From positions 1 to 64,000 of the forward strand of contig NZ_CAMLJQ010000021.1 of assembly GCF_946480305.1 (NCBI RefSeq): a stretch of 64,000 nt of DNA, in the 5' to 3' direction. Below the pieces are notes generated by a model. It had not been told where the DNA came from. It saw nothing but the letters and a program-made list of their open reading frames with translations, and ran no database searches. This document shows positions 26,386 to 34,173 of the stretch, in pieces. The first letter of the stretch is position 1; the number at the start of each line of letters is the position of its first letter. Source of the DNA: an uncultured Caldimonas sp. GTDB lineage: Bacteria > Pseudomonadota > Gammaproteobacteria > Burkholderiales > Burkholderiaceae. Both the position numbers and the translations under genes were made by a program.

Positions 26386-26712
26386 CACCCACACGATCAT
26401 TGAATGCGCAACTGCGGGCGACGAACCAGCCCTCGGTTGTGCGGTGTGAACAGGCCTTGCGGCCTGGGCACGTGCTGCTATTGACGCACACCCGCACGCT
26501 GGCCGGGCACCGTGAAGGAACGGATGATCGGAAACCCGAAATCGACCCCCACAGAAGCGAGATCTTCCGTGGCGCCAAGCCTGCTGGCGAAGAGAGCAGG
26601 CGATGACAGCGCCACCCGTCCGAGCCCTCTGGCGCATCAGGTGTTTCTCTCGCCGCTATAAATGCCCGTTCCTGGGGCTGCACGCGGCCCGGCTCACAAG
26701 GGAGTTTCACGA
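26386..26712. other. Upstream region of ssrA and leader of SnoaL-like gene
   Basis: A CAGGCC-TTGC-GGCCTG stem-loop lies at 26451-26466. No promoter can be assigned with confidence and no gene is supported. The region must hold the ssrA promoter (minus strand) and the leader of the gene starting at 26713. Confidence 0.4.
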
Positions 26713-27066
26713 ATGGCAGAGACGAACAAGGCGATCCTGGAGAAGGCCAACGCGGCCATTGCTCGGGGCGACTTCGAAGGATTCCTGCAGTTCTGCACCG
26801 ACGACACGGTATGGATCTTCATCGGCGAGCGCACGCTGGTCGGTAAGGCGGCCGTGCGCGAATACATGCAGGCCACCTACAAGGAGCCCCCGAGTTTCCA
26901 TGTGGAGCACATGATCGCGGAGGGCGACTCGTTGGCCGCGCTCGGCGAGATCACGCTGAAGGACGAGAAGGGCCAGGCCACCCGCTACGCGTACTGCGAC
27001 GTCTGGCGGTTCCGCGATGGCAAGATGGCCGAGTTGCGCGCGTTCGTCGTTCCACCGGAAGCGTAG
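26713..27066 (+). CDS. SnoaL-like (NTF2-fold) protein
   Basis: ATG 26713 follows GGGAG. The 117-residue protein begins MAETNKAILEKANAAIARGD and has the SnoaL pattern: helix, then FLQFCTDDTVWIFIGERTLV, GKAAVREYM, and a beta-sheet ending CDVWRFRDGKMAELRAFV. This cone fold serves as small-ligand binder, isomerase or hydrolase. It appears monocistronic, facing a minus-strand AraC gene, so no partner suggests the substrate. Confidence 0.83.
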   Translation: MAETNKAILEKANAAIARGDFEGFLQFCTDDTVWIFIGERTLVGKAAVREYMQATYKEPPSFHVEHMIAEGDSLAALGEITLKDEKGQATRYAYCDVWRFRDGKMAELRAFVVPPEA

Positions 27067-27090
27067 TGCGCTGCGTCGAGTCAGCCGACG

Positions 27091-27882
27091 CTATGCCTGC
27101 AGCGGCAACCGGATCTCGGTGATCAGATCGCCCGGTGCCGTCGTGCGCGGGTCGTTCATGTATTCCTCCACCAGCGGTGCGTCGGCCGGTGCGAGGCCGG
27201 ACCCGACCAGCCAGGTGCCGTAGAGCCAGCGATACGCCTCGTGCATCGTGGCGTAGGGCCCGCGGTAGGTGAGCACGGCATACCAGCCGCCGCGAATCTG
27301 CACGTTGGCAAGCGGGGGCCCGGACTCGACGACGAGGCACGCCGCCGAGCGCAACTCGGGCTCCGGCGTGCACGCGGGATCGTCGCGGTACAGGCCGGCC
27401 ATGCGCAGCGGCGGGCGCACCTGGCCGCGGCTCAGGTGCCGGCCGAGCAGCGTTTCGAATGCACGGCCGATGCTCATGTACGAGCCGCGGTGTGCGAGCC
27501 CGATCGCTGCCAGCGCCGGCAGGTGCTCGACGCGCACGGGATGCGCCGCCGCAGATGCGGCGCGGGCCTGCCGGAACTCGACGTGTTGCCCCGCTTCGCG
27601 GAAGCGCGCCGGCGTCTGCCCATAGGCGGCCTTGAAGATGCGGGTGAAGGAGCTCACGTCTTCATAGCCGCAGCGGCGTGCCACCTTGGCGATGGGCAGG
27701 CGGGTGTGGGCCAGGTCGCCCGCGGCGCGGTGCAGCCGCAGGCGCTTGACGGAAGCAGCCAGCGTTTCGCCGTGCACCGCGTGGTAGATGCGGTGCCAGT
27801 GGTGCGGCGAGAGGCAGGCGATGTCGGCGAGCCGGTTGAGGTCGAGGTCGTCGTCCAGGTGGTCGTGGATGTATTCGGTCAC
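27091..27882 (-). CDS. AraC-family regulator with GyrI-like effector-binding domain
   Basis: Two N-terminal helix-turn-helix motifs (LDLNRLADIACLSPHHWHR and PIAKVARRCGYEDVSSFTRI) are followed by a GyrI/BmrR-type ligand domain from about residue 115 to the end (RVEHLPALAAIGLAHRGSY, RGGWYAVLTYRGPYATMHEA). This is the SAV2318/Rob class. No ATG fits: the frame starts inside the previous gene, and GTG 27882 is the first usable start but may clip about ten residues of the first helix. The preceding gene also encodes a GyrI-like protein, so the two probably sense related ligands. Confidence 0.78.
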   Translation of the reverse strand: MTEYIHDHLDDDLDLNRLADIACLSPHHWHRIYHAVHGETLAASVKRLRLHRAAGDLAHTRLPIAKVARRCGYEDVSSFTRIFKAAYGQTPARFREAGQHVEFRQARAASAAAHPVRVEHLPALAAIGLAHRGSYMSIGRAFETLLGRHLSRGQVRPPLRMAGLYRDDPACTPEPELRSAACLVVESGPPLANVQIRGGWYAVLTYRGPYATMHEAYRWLYGTWLVGSGLAPADAPLVEEYMNDPRTTAPGDLITEIRLPLQA

Positions 27883-27928
27883 GCGCCGCAGCTTGTCGGC
27901 GTGGTCGATGCGGCGCGTAGCCGTGCCC

Positions 27929-28393
27929 TCAGGAGCTGATGCCGATGCACAGGTCGATGGAGCCGTCCGGGCCATAGCGCTCGTAGTCTGCGAGATAGGT
28001 CTTGGGGAGTTCGTCGTGCGCCCAGACGCGTTGCCACGCGGCGCCGACCAGATCGTGCCGGCCATTCTCGACCACAAAGCGTGCGCGCCGCGACGGTGCC
28101 ACGAACACCGACACCATGCCTGGCGGCACCTGCGGGCGGCCCCGCACGGGGCACCCAATGACCAGCGAATACTGGCCCAGGTTGTCGATGCCTTCATGCT
28201 CGAAGTGGGTGTAGACCGCGATCACGTCGCCGCCCACGCGTTGCGGGACCTGGGCCACCACCTTCTGTGCGCTGAACCGGCGCCAGTGGTCGGGGATGGT
28301 GCGCATGGCTTCGTCGTTGGACGTGCGCAGCGCGATGCCGATCACGAGCAGCGGATCGCGCTGGTCGAAGAAAGTGATGTCGTCCGTGTTCAC
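27929..28393 (-). CDS. GyrI-like effector-binding protein
   Basis: GTG 28393 gives a 154-residue protein beginning MNTDDITFFDQRDPLLVIGI. The sequence shows the SOUL/GyrI-like bacterial transcription activator effector-binding fold: a Pro/Gln-rich core VAQVPQRVGGDVIAVYTHFE, then VPPGMVSVFVAPSRRARF and the ending YGPDGSIDLCIGIS. No DNA-binding domain. It is probably cotranscribed with the AraC-GyrI gene 46 bases downstream. A stand-alone ligand sponge or resistance protein is the likely role. The frame upstream of 28393 is antisense to the DnaJ-like gene. Confidence 0.75.
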   Translation of the reverse strand: MNTDDITFFDQRDPLLVIGIALRTSNDEAMRTIPDHWRRFSAQKVVAQVPQRVGGDVIAVYTHFEHEGIDNLGQYSLVIGCPVRGRPQVPPGMVSVFVAPSRRARFVVENGRHDLVGAAWQRVWAHDELPKTYLADYERYGPDGSIDLCIGISS

Positions 28394-28544
28394 GGGCAGG
28401 GTCCTTGTCGTGAAGATGAAGACACCATGGTGCTGCGAGGCGACTTGACGATTCTTGCGGACTTGGTGGCGCGAGGCTCCTCGCACGGGACCGTACGGGG
28501 CATGCTTGAAAATGCCCGACGTTCGCCCGAGCCGGAGCCATCCC

Positions 28545-29657
28545 ATGCCACCCACCCAAGCCTTGCAAATCTCTGCCGTCCAAGCCGGGCCTGCGCTGAC
28601 GCCGGCACAGAAGCGGTTCAACACGCTGATCCGCCAGATCGAAAAGGCACGCCAGACGCTGGCCGCGTGGCAAGACGGCATCGCAATGTATCGACGGGCG
28701 CACGCAGAGGTGCTGCAACCGCTGCAGGACGAATTGCTCGCCGGGCACAGGCAATGGGTGCTGGCGTTGGATGCAGCGCTTGGGCGACCAGGCTGGACCA
28801 AGGCCGAGCGCACCACGTTGCGCGAGTTGCTGTGCGAAGCCGCAGGCGAGTTGCTGGACGGCGGCGGCGAGGACGAGGAGATGAAAGCGTTGTTCAACAA
28901 GCATGCCGATGTCGACTTCGATACCGAGCAGCGCGACGCCATGCGCACGATGAAGAGCCTGGCCGAAGCGATGACCGGCCTGGATCTGGGTGACGACGAG
29001 AGCCTCGAAAGCGATGCAGACCTGATCGCCCGGATGCGACAGGGCCTGCAGGAGCAGGCAGCGGCCGAAGAGGCCGGGCAGGCCGAGCGCGCCGCGAAGG
29101 CCGTGCCGCGCCGCAAGAGTGCCGCACAGCAACGGCGCGAAGCCGAAGCGCAGCAGGCCACGCAATCGGTGCGCGAGATCTACCGCAAGCTGGCCAGCGC
29201 CTTGCACCCGGACCGCTAGACGGACGAGCGGCAACGCGAAGCCAAGACCGCACTGATGCAGCGGGTGAACCAGGCCTACGAGGCGCAGGATCTGCTGACG
29301 CTGCTGGAGCTGCAACTGCAGATCGAGCAGATCGACGAGAGCCACATCGCCAACGCCGGCGAGCAGCGGCTGAAGCACTACAACAAGGTGCTGGGCGAGC
29401 AGCTGGCGGAGCTCAAGGCCGAAGCGCAGCACATCGAGATGGGCTTTTGCATGGAGTTCGGCCTGGAGCCTGGCTGGGGGTTGAACCCGCGCAAGCTAGG
29501 CCAGGTGCTCGAGCAGACCAGCCGCCAGTGGCGCGCTGAGCTGAGCGCGCAGCAGCGCGAGCTGCGCATGCTTGGCGACACGGCCACGACCAAGCGCTGG
29601 CTGAAGCGCGTGCGGCAAGAGCGCCGCGAAGACGAGCTTGATTTCTTGCCGTTCTGA
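28545..29657 (+). pseudogene. DnaJ-like protein interrupted by one in-frame stop
   Basis: The frame from ATG 28545 runs to TAG at 29217-29219 (224 codons), then continues in the same frame to 29657 without interruption. Just before the stop is REIYRKLASALHPDR, the start of a J-domain-like segment (helix II and HPD). Just after comes TDERQREAKTALMQRVNQAY, its natural continuation (helix III), so TAG replaces a sense codon. The N-terminal half is helical and charged, with an acidic stretch DGGGEDEEMKALF. The intact protein would be about 370 residues and act as an Hsp70 co-chaperone of unusual architecture. A sequencing error or suppression is possible. Confidence 0.7.
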
Positions 29658-29682
29658 GCGTCGCCAGACCTGACGCCTTGCG

Positions 29683-30570
29683 TCAGGCACCGGGCCTGCG
29701 CCAACGGCGCAGGTGTTCGTTCACGCTCTGCAGGATCACCCGCTCCAGCTCGCTTGCTGGCCCGTGGGCCGGCGATACGCCACGAAAGAACTGCAGATGG
29801 ATGGAAGGCAACGGCGGCAGGCGACTTGTCGTTCGCAGTCCGGCCGGCAGTCCCGCACGGGTTCGCACGGTGTAGCCGAGCCCTGCCTTCACGATAGCCC
29901 ACACCCCAGCCAGGCTCGGGCTGGTGGCGACCACCCGCCAACGCACGCCCGCGGCGTCGAGCGCGTCGGTGGCGGCACTGCGCATCAGGCATGGGGCTTC
30001 GAGCGCGACCAGGGGCACCACCTCGTCGCCTGCGATGCGCGGTGCTCCGCGAACGGGGCCGACCCAGCACAGCGGCAACGAGCCGACGGTCGTCGAGTCG
30101 GCGGCAACATCGGGCTGCTGCCATGCAAGCACCAGATCGAGCGCCCCGCTTTGCACCCCTTGGATCAGCCGTGCATTGCGCGCCAAAGTCAGTTCGACAC
30201 GCACACCTGGGTGCAACCGCGTGAACCGGTTGAGCACGTCGCTCAACAGGCCTTCGCCGAAGTCTTCCTGCAAGCCCAGCCGCACGTGCTCCTGCACGCC
30301 GGCGCCCTTGAGCGCGGCGACAGCGTCGTCGTTCAGTTCGAGCAGGCGGCGCGCGTAGCTCAACAGCACTTCACCGGCGGGGGTGGGCACCAACCGCCTG
30401 CCCGACTTTCGCAAGATGGGCGCGCCCACCTGCTCCTCCAGCTTCTTCAGGTGCATGCTGATGGCAGACGTGGAGCGGTGCAGCCGGTCCGCGGCTTTTG
30501 CGAAGCTGCCCAGTTCCACGCCAGTTGCATAGCTGCGCAGGTCGTCCAGGTCGAAGGTGGTAAAGGGCAT
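29683..30570 (-). CDS. LysR-family transcriptional regulator
   Basis: The 295-residue protein begins MPFTTFDLDDLRSYATGVEL. The helix-turn-helix is at 18-45 (FAKAADRLHRSTSAISMHLK), followed by the linker and substrate-binding domain with GLQEDFGEGLLSDVLNRFTR and an ending unlike that of the other two LysR proteins here. It is divergent from the carboxymuconolactone-decarboxylase/tautomerase pair, and a clear palindromic operator lies between, so it very likely regulates that pair. Confidence 0.87.
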   Translation of the reverse strand: MPFTTFDLDDLRSYATGVELGSFAKAADRLHRSTSAISMHLKKLEEQVGAPILRKSGRRLVPTPAGEVLLSYARRLLELNDDAVAALKGAGVQEHVRLGLQEDFGEGLLSDVLNRFTRLHPGVRVELTLARNARLIQGVQSGALDLVLAWQQPDVAADSTTVGSLPLCWVGPVRGAPRIAGDEVVPLVALEAPCLMRSAATDALDAAGVRWRVVATSPSLAGVWAIVKAGLGYTVRTRAGLPAGLRTTSRLPPLPSIHLQFFRGVSPAHGPASELERVILQSVNEHLRRWRRPGA

Positions 30571-30586
30571 GTGTGTCGTCCCGATT

Positions 30587-30607
30587 TTCTGAACTGTCGG
30601 TTCAGAA
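30587..30607. promoter_or_regulatory. LysR operator palindrome
   Basis: TTCTGAAC-N5-GTTCAGAA is a perfect eight-base inverted repeat of the T-N11-A kind expected of LysR binding sites. A further half-site, TTCAGAA, lies at 30617-30623. It is placed between the divergent LysR and decarboxylase-like genes. Confidence 0.65.
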
Positions 30608-30670
30608 GTTTCCGATATTCAGAAGGATCTTGCATCGCTAACGTGTCCCCATCGACACGAAAGGACCGTG

Positions 30671-30997
30671 ATGAACGATGCAAACCCGAGCCATGGCCGC
30701 CAGACTTTTGGTGAGCATGCCGCGAAGCTGGGCGAACTGACCGACGACGTCCTGTTCGGTGACGTGTGGGAGCGCCCGCAGTTGAGCAAGCGAGACCGCA
30801 GCCTGATCACCGTGGCCGCGTTGGTGGCCCTGTACCGGCTGGAGCAGTTGCCGTTTCACCTGCAACGGGGGCTGGACAACGGCCTCAGCCGCGAGGAGCT
30901 GTTCGAAGCCATCACGCACCTCGCGTTCTATTCGGGCTGGCCCACCGCCGCGTCCGCGGTGAAGCTGGTGCCCGAGCCTGTGCCATCCGGCGCATAG
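30671..30997 (+). CDS. Carboxymuconolactone-decarboxylase family protein
   Basis: ATG 30671 (AAGGA site at 30661-30665) gives 108 residues. The AhpD/CMD fold signature is visible: WERPQLSKRDRSLITVAALV, a helix with LEQLPFHLQRGLDNGLSREE, and EAITHLAFYSGWPTAASAV. The Cys-x-x-Cys of AhpD-type peroxidases is absent, so it belongs to the Cys-free 4-carboxymuconolactone-decarboxylase-like group. Nine bases upstream of the tautomerase and opposite the LysR gene. Confidence 0.85.
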   Translation: MNDANPSHGRQTFGEHAAKLGELTDDVLFGDVWERPQLSKRDRSLITVAALVALYRLEQLPFHLQRGLDNGLSREELFEAITHLAFYSGWPTAASAVKLVPEPVPSGA

Positions 30998-31005
30998 GAG
31001 CAGCC

Positions 31006-31392
31006 ATGCCGTACGCGCGCATCTCGCTGCTGAAGGGCAAGCCGAAGGCCTATCTGCAGGCCGTGTCCGCGAGCCTGCAAAGGGCGCTGGTCGAAACCTT
31101 TCAGGTGCCGGAGGGCGATCAGTTCCAGGTGTTCCACCAGCTGGAGCACGAGGAGCTGGTGTTCGACCGGCACTACCTGGGCGGGCCCCGGTCGGACGAC
31201 TTCCTGCTGATCGCCATCACGGCCGGGCGGCCTCGCGACACCGCCACCAAGCGAGCGTTCTATCGCTGCCTGGTGCAACGACTGGCAGAGTCGCCGGGCA
31301 TTCAAGGCCGCGACGTGATGGTGGTGATCAACACGACCGGGCTCGACGACTGGTCGTTCGGCGATGGTCGGGCGACGTTGCTGGAGGGGTAG
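31006..31392 (+). CDS. Tautomerase-superfamily protein
   Basis: The 128-residue protein starts MPYARISLLKGK, so processing of Met exposes Pro1, the catalytic base of 4-oxalocrotonate tautomerase-like enzymes. Length is double that of 4-OT, as in the fused-dimer or cis-CaaD/MSAD-like groups; the second half contains TKRAFYRCLVQRLAESPG and VMVVINTTGLDDWSFGDG. Follows the CMD-like gene closely (GGAG site), so one operon under LysR control. Confidence 0.83.
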   Translation: MPYARISLLKGKPKAYLQAVSASLQRALVETFQVPEGDQFQVFHQLEHEELVFDRHYLGGPRSDDFLLIAITAGRPRDTATKRAFYRCLVQRLAESPGIQGRDVMVVINTTGLDDWSFGDGRATLLEG

Positions 31393-31508
31393 ACGCAGTG
31401 CGAGCGGCCATGGGCGGGTCTATCGCAGTATCCGCGTGAGGCCGCCGCCGTCGATGCCGTTCTGCTTCGCGTACTCGAGGCGGGAAGACCCGCCCGTGCC
31501 TGGGGTGG

Positions 31509-32591
31509 TCAGGGAGCGCGTCGCCCCAGCCCGTTTTCGCGCGCCAGCACGATGGCCTGGGCGCGGCCCTCCACCTCCAGCCGGTCGAACAGCTGGGTGA
31601 TGTGGTTGCGCACGGTTTTCTCGGCCAGGCCCAGCACCGCGGCGATCTGCGCGTTGTCGCGCCCCTGCGCCATCAGGTCGAGCAGGCCCAGCAGGCGGGG
31701 TGACAGGCCGGCGATGCGTTCGTCGCTGCCCTGGCTCGCCGCGGTGGGCGGCAGGAAGGCTTCGATCGCCGCCAGCGCGCGTGCCCAGCCGGGTTCGTGC
31801 TCGAGCAGCAGGTGGTTGTCGCTGTCGATGGGCACGAACTCGGCATTGGGCAGGTGGGCCGCCAGGTAGCGGCCTTCGTCGAACGGCACGCGCACGTCAC
31901 GCGTGCTGTGCAACACCAGCGCGGGGCAGCGCACGCGCGGCAGCAGCGCGGTGACGTCGATCTCGGCAAAGGTGCGCATGAAGCCGGCGGCGTTCTCGGG
32001 CGAGGTGGAGATGCGCTTGAGCTCGTTGAACCACTGGTGCTGTTCGGGCTTGCCGCCGGGAATGAATTGCGTGGTGAAGAACTGGCGGTACGACGGGTCG
32101 GCCTTGCCCCAGCCGAGCTCGGCCATGCGCACCATCATGTTCGCCTCTTCTACCTGCTGCGGGCTGCTGGCGCGCACGAGGCGCCCGCGTGCATAGCCGC
32201 CATGCAGTACCAGGTGGCTCACGCGTTCGGGGTGGCGGGCGGCGTAGGCGATGGCCACCGCCGCGCCTTGCGAAATGCCCAGCAGCGCGAAGCGCTCGCT
32301 GCCCAGGGCGTCCACCACGGTCTCGAGGTCGTCGACCCAGCTGTCGAAGCTGAGCGAAGGCACGTGCCAGTCGCTCAGGCCGCAACCGCGTTCGTCGAAG
32401 CGCACCAGGCGGTAGCGCGACGACAGGTCGTGCAGCATGTGCCGCCACACGGGGCTGTCCCAGTCGTGCTCGATGTGCGAGAACCAGGTGGCGGCCTTGA
32501 TCAGCACCGGCCCGGTGCCCGATGCCGCATAGGCCAGGCGGGTGCCGTCGCGGCTGCGGGCAAAGCGGATCTGTTGGGTGGGCTCGGGCAT
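31509..32591 (-). CDS. Alpha/beta-hydrolase fused to LuxR-type DNA-binding domain
   Basis: Start ATG 32591 (MPEPTQQIRFARSRDGTRLA); the frame upstream is intergenic. Residues 1-270 form an alpha/beta-hydrolase with RFDERGCGLSD, the nucleophile elbow LGISQGAAVAI (GxSxG, about 108), and likely Asp and His near 215 and 245 (HSTRDVRVPFDEG, DSDNHLLLEHEPG). Residues 290-358 are a LuxR helix-turn-helix: LSPRLLGLLDLMAQGRDNAQ, then IAAVLGLAEKTVRNHITQLF. It looks like a single-protein sensor in which the hydrolase fold binds or cleaves a signal. 360 residues. Confidence 0.87.
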   Translation of the reverse strand: MPEPTQQIRFARSRDGTRLAYAASGTGPVLIKAATWFSHIEHDWDSPVWRHMLHDLSSRYRLVRFDERGCGLSDWHVPSLSFDSWVDDLETVVDALGSERFALLGISQGAAVAIAYAARHPERVSHLVLHGGYARGRLVRASSPQQVEEANMMVRMAELGWGKADPSYRQFFTTQFIPGGKPEQHQWFNELKRISTSPENAAGFMRTFAEIDVTALLPRVRCPALVLHSTRDVRVPFDEGRYLAAHLPNAEFVPIDSDNHLLLEHEPGWARALAAIEAFLPPTAASQGSDERIAGLSPRLLGLLDLMAQGRDNAQIAAVLGLAEKTVRNHITQLFDRLEVEGRAQAIVLARENGLGRRAP

Positions 32592-32718
32592 GGCTGCGGC
32601 GATTCTCACATGGGGCCTGCCGCATGCGCCCACGGCCCGACCCTTGGGACTGGTGCCCCACGGCAGGCGCGCGTCGATCTGCGACACTGCGGCCGAATCA
32701 TTCGCCACCACCTCGACC

Positions 32719-33492
32719 ATGGCCTATCCCGAACACGACACCTGGGGCCGCCGGTATTGCGCGGCCGTCGCCGCCGCCGCTGCGCTGGCCGGTGTGCTGT
32801 GCGTCGGCTGGCCGCCGCTGGCGTCGCAGGTGCTGCCCTGGACCATGCCGGCGCTGCATGCGCGCTGCGTGGGGGTGATGCACCTGGCTCTGGCGCTGCA
32901 GCTGCTGGTGGCGCTGCGCCCGCTCGATCCGCACGCCCTGCGCATCCCGATGGCGGCGGTGGCGGCATGGTGCGCGACCAGCGCGGCCGGTGTGCTGCTG
33001 CAACCCGGGCCTTCGGGGCTGGGCCTGACGGCAGGGGTATGGGTGGTGGGTTGGCTCGCGTTGGCGGTGGTCGCCGTGGCCTTGCTGCGCCGGCCCACCG
33101 GGGTGAACGCACCGGCGGAACACCCCGCGCGCGCCTGGCAGGGCGTGGCGCTGGCGGCCACGGCCGCAGTGGTGGTGCTGCTGGCCTGGCCGGAGCTGGC
33201 AGTGGCCGTGTGGCCCTGGAAGCTGACGCCAGCGCTGGCGGCCGCCTATGCCGGCCCCTTCTTCGCGTTCGGCGTGGCGGCATGGGGCGTGGCGCGCGAG
33301 CGCAGGCGCTATGTGCAGCGGCCGGCCCAGCAGTCACTGGTTGCGCTGGGCGTGGGGGTGCTGTTGGCCTGCCTGCTGCACCGGGCGGTGTTCGACTTCC
33401 AGCGCCCGGCGGCGTGGATCTGGTTCGCGGCCTTCGCGGCCGTCGCGGCGCTGGCGCTGCACACCCTGCGGCCGGTCCTTCGGCGCACGTAG
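32719..33492 (+). CDS. Polytopic membrane protein, unknown
   Basis: The 257-residue protein begins MAYPEHDTWGRRYCAAVAAA and has about eight hydrophobic helices rich in Ala, Val, Leu and Trp, with few charges outside the loops. No transporter or enzyme signature is recognised. It is divergent from the hydrolase-LuxR fusion across 127 bases, and could be its regulated target. A DUF-type inner membrane protein is all that can be claimed. Confidence 0.7.
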   Translation: MAYPEHDTWGRRYCAAVAAAAALAGVLCVGWPPLASQVLPWTMPALHARCVGVMHLALALQLLVALRPLDPHALRIPMAAVAAWCATSAAGVLLQPGPSGLGLTAGVWVVGWLALAVVAVALLRRPTGVNAPAEHPARAWQGVALAATAAVVVLLAWPELAVAVWPWKLTPALAAAYAGPFFAFGVAAWGVARERRRYVQRPAQQSLVALGVGVLLACLLHRAVFDFQRPAAWIWFAAFAAVAALALHTLRPVLRRT

Positions 33493-33521
33493 GCGGTTCT
33501 GTCTCGAAGCGCGTATCGGCA

Positions 33522-33577
33522 GGGACATCCGTCCCGGCTGCGGTGGGGACCACTGCACCGACTGGGACTGCAGTCCC
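33522..33577. repeat. Pair of GGGAC-N4-GTCCC stem-loops
   Basis: Perfect stem-loops GGGAC-ATCC-GTCCC (33522-33535) and GGGAC-TGCA-GTCCC (33564-33577) lie 28 bases apart between the membrane protein and the following secreted protein. There is no T-run, so intrinsic termination is doubtful. They may be operators or RNA hairpins of the 167-base leader. Confidence 0.45.
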
Positions 33578-33659
33578 ACGACAAGGGACGGTCCGGCGCG
33601 CACAGTCGAGTTGTGCCGGCAAGGGTGCCGGCGCCATCAACCGACTCAAGGAGCACACC

Positions 33660-34097
33660 ATGAACCGTACCCTCACCGCGCTGACCCTGATCGCCGCCGC
33701 ACTGACCACCGGCCTAGCCGCGGCCCAGACCACCGAACAGGACGGCATCCTGCGCGACAAGGCCGGCCGCACGCTGTACACCTTCGACAAGGACGCCGGC
33801 GGCGAAAGCCGTTGCTACGACGCCTGCGCCAAGGCCTGGCCGCCCTTCCTGGCCCAGGCCGGTGCTCAGGCCAAGGGCAACCTGACGCTGCATGCGCGCA
33901 CCGACGGCGGCATGCAATGGGGCATCGAAGGCAAGCCGCTGTACTACTTCGTCGGCGACGCGCAGGCCGGTGACGTCAACGGCGACAAGTCGGGTGGCGT
34001 GTGGCACGTCGTGCGCGGCAAGGCCGCGGCCTCGGCACCGGCGACGCCGGCGGTGTCGACCAGCTACTCGAGCGGCAGCTACGGTTCGGTGTACTGA
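33660..34097 (+). CDS. Secreted protein of the Yx(FWY)xxD repeat family
   Basis: ATG 33660 after AAGGAG. The 145-residue protein has a signal peptide ending TTGLAAAQ, then repeats of the type GRTLYTFDKDAGGESRCYDA, CAKAWPPFLA, and GKPLYYFVGDAQAGDVNGD, followed by GGVWHVV. This is the secreted-repeat/lipoprotein family of unknown function. Ends in a Ser/Tyr-rich tail. Likely periplasmic or extracellular. Confidence 0.83.
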   Translation: MNRTLTALTLIAAALTTGLAAAQTTEQDGILRDKAGRTLYTFDKDAGGESRCYDACAKAWPPFLAQAGAQAKGNLTLHARTDGGMQWGIEGKPLYYFVGDAQAGDVNGDKSGGVWHVVRGKAAASAPATPAVSTSYSSGSYGSVY

Positions 34098-34173
34098 CCA
34101 ACGCAGCGCATGCGGCAGCCGGTGCGGCCAGGGTGATACCACGGGCCGTCACCATCGCTTATGCTGATCGGCC

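Noticed and set aside
26276..26712. Attachment-site repeat of an integrated element at ssrA
   Set aside because: I could not find a second copy of the tmRNA terminal sequence in the window, so no att pair is claimed.
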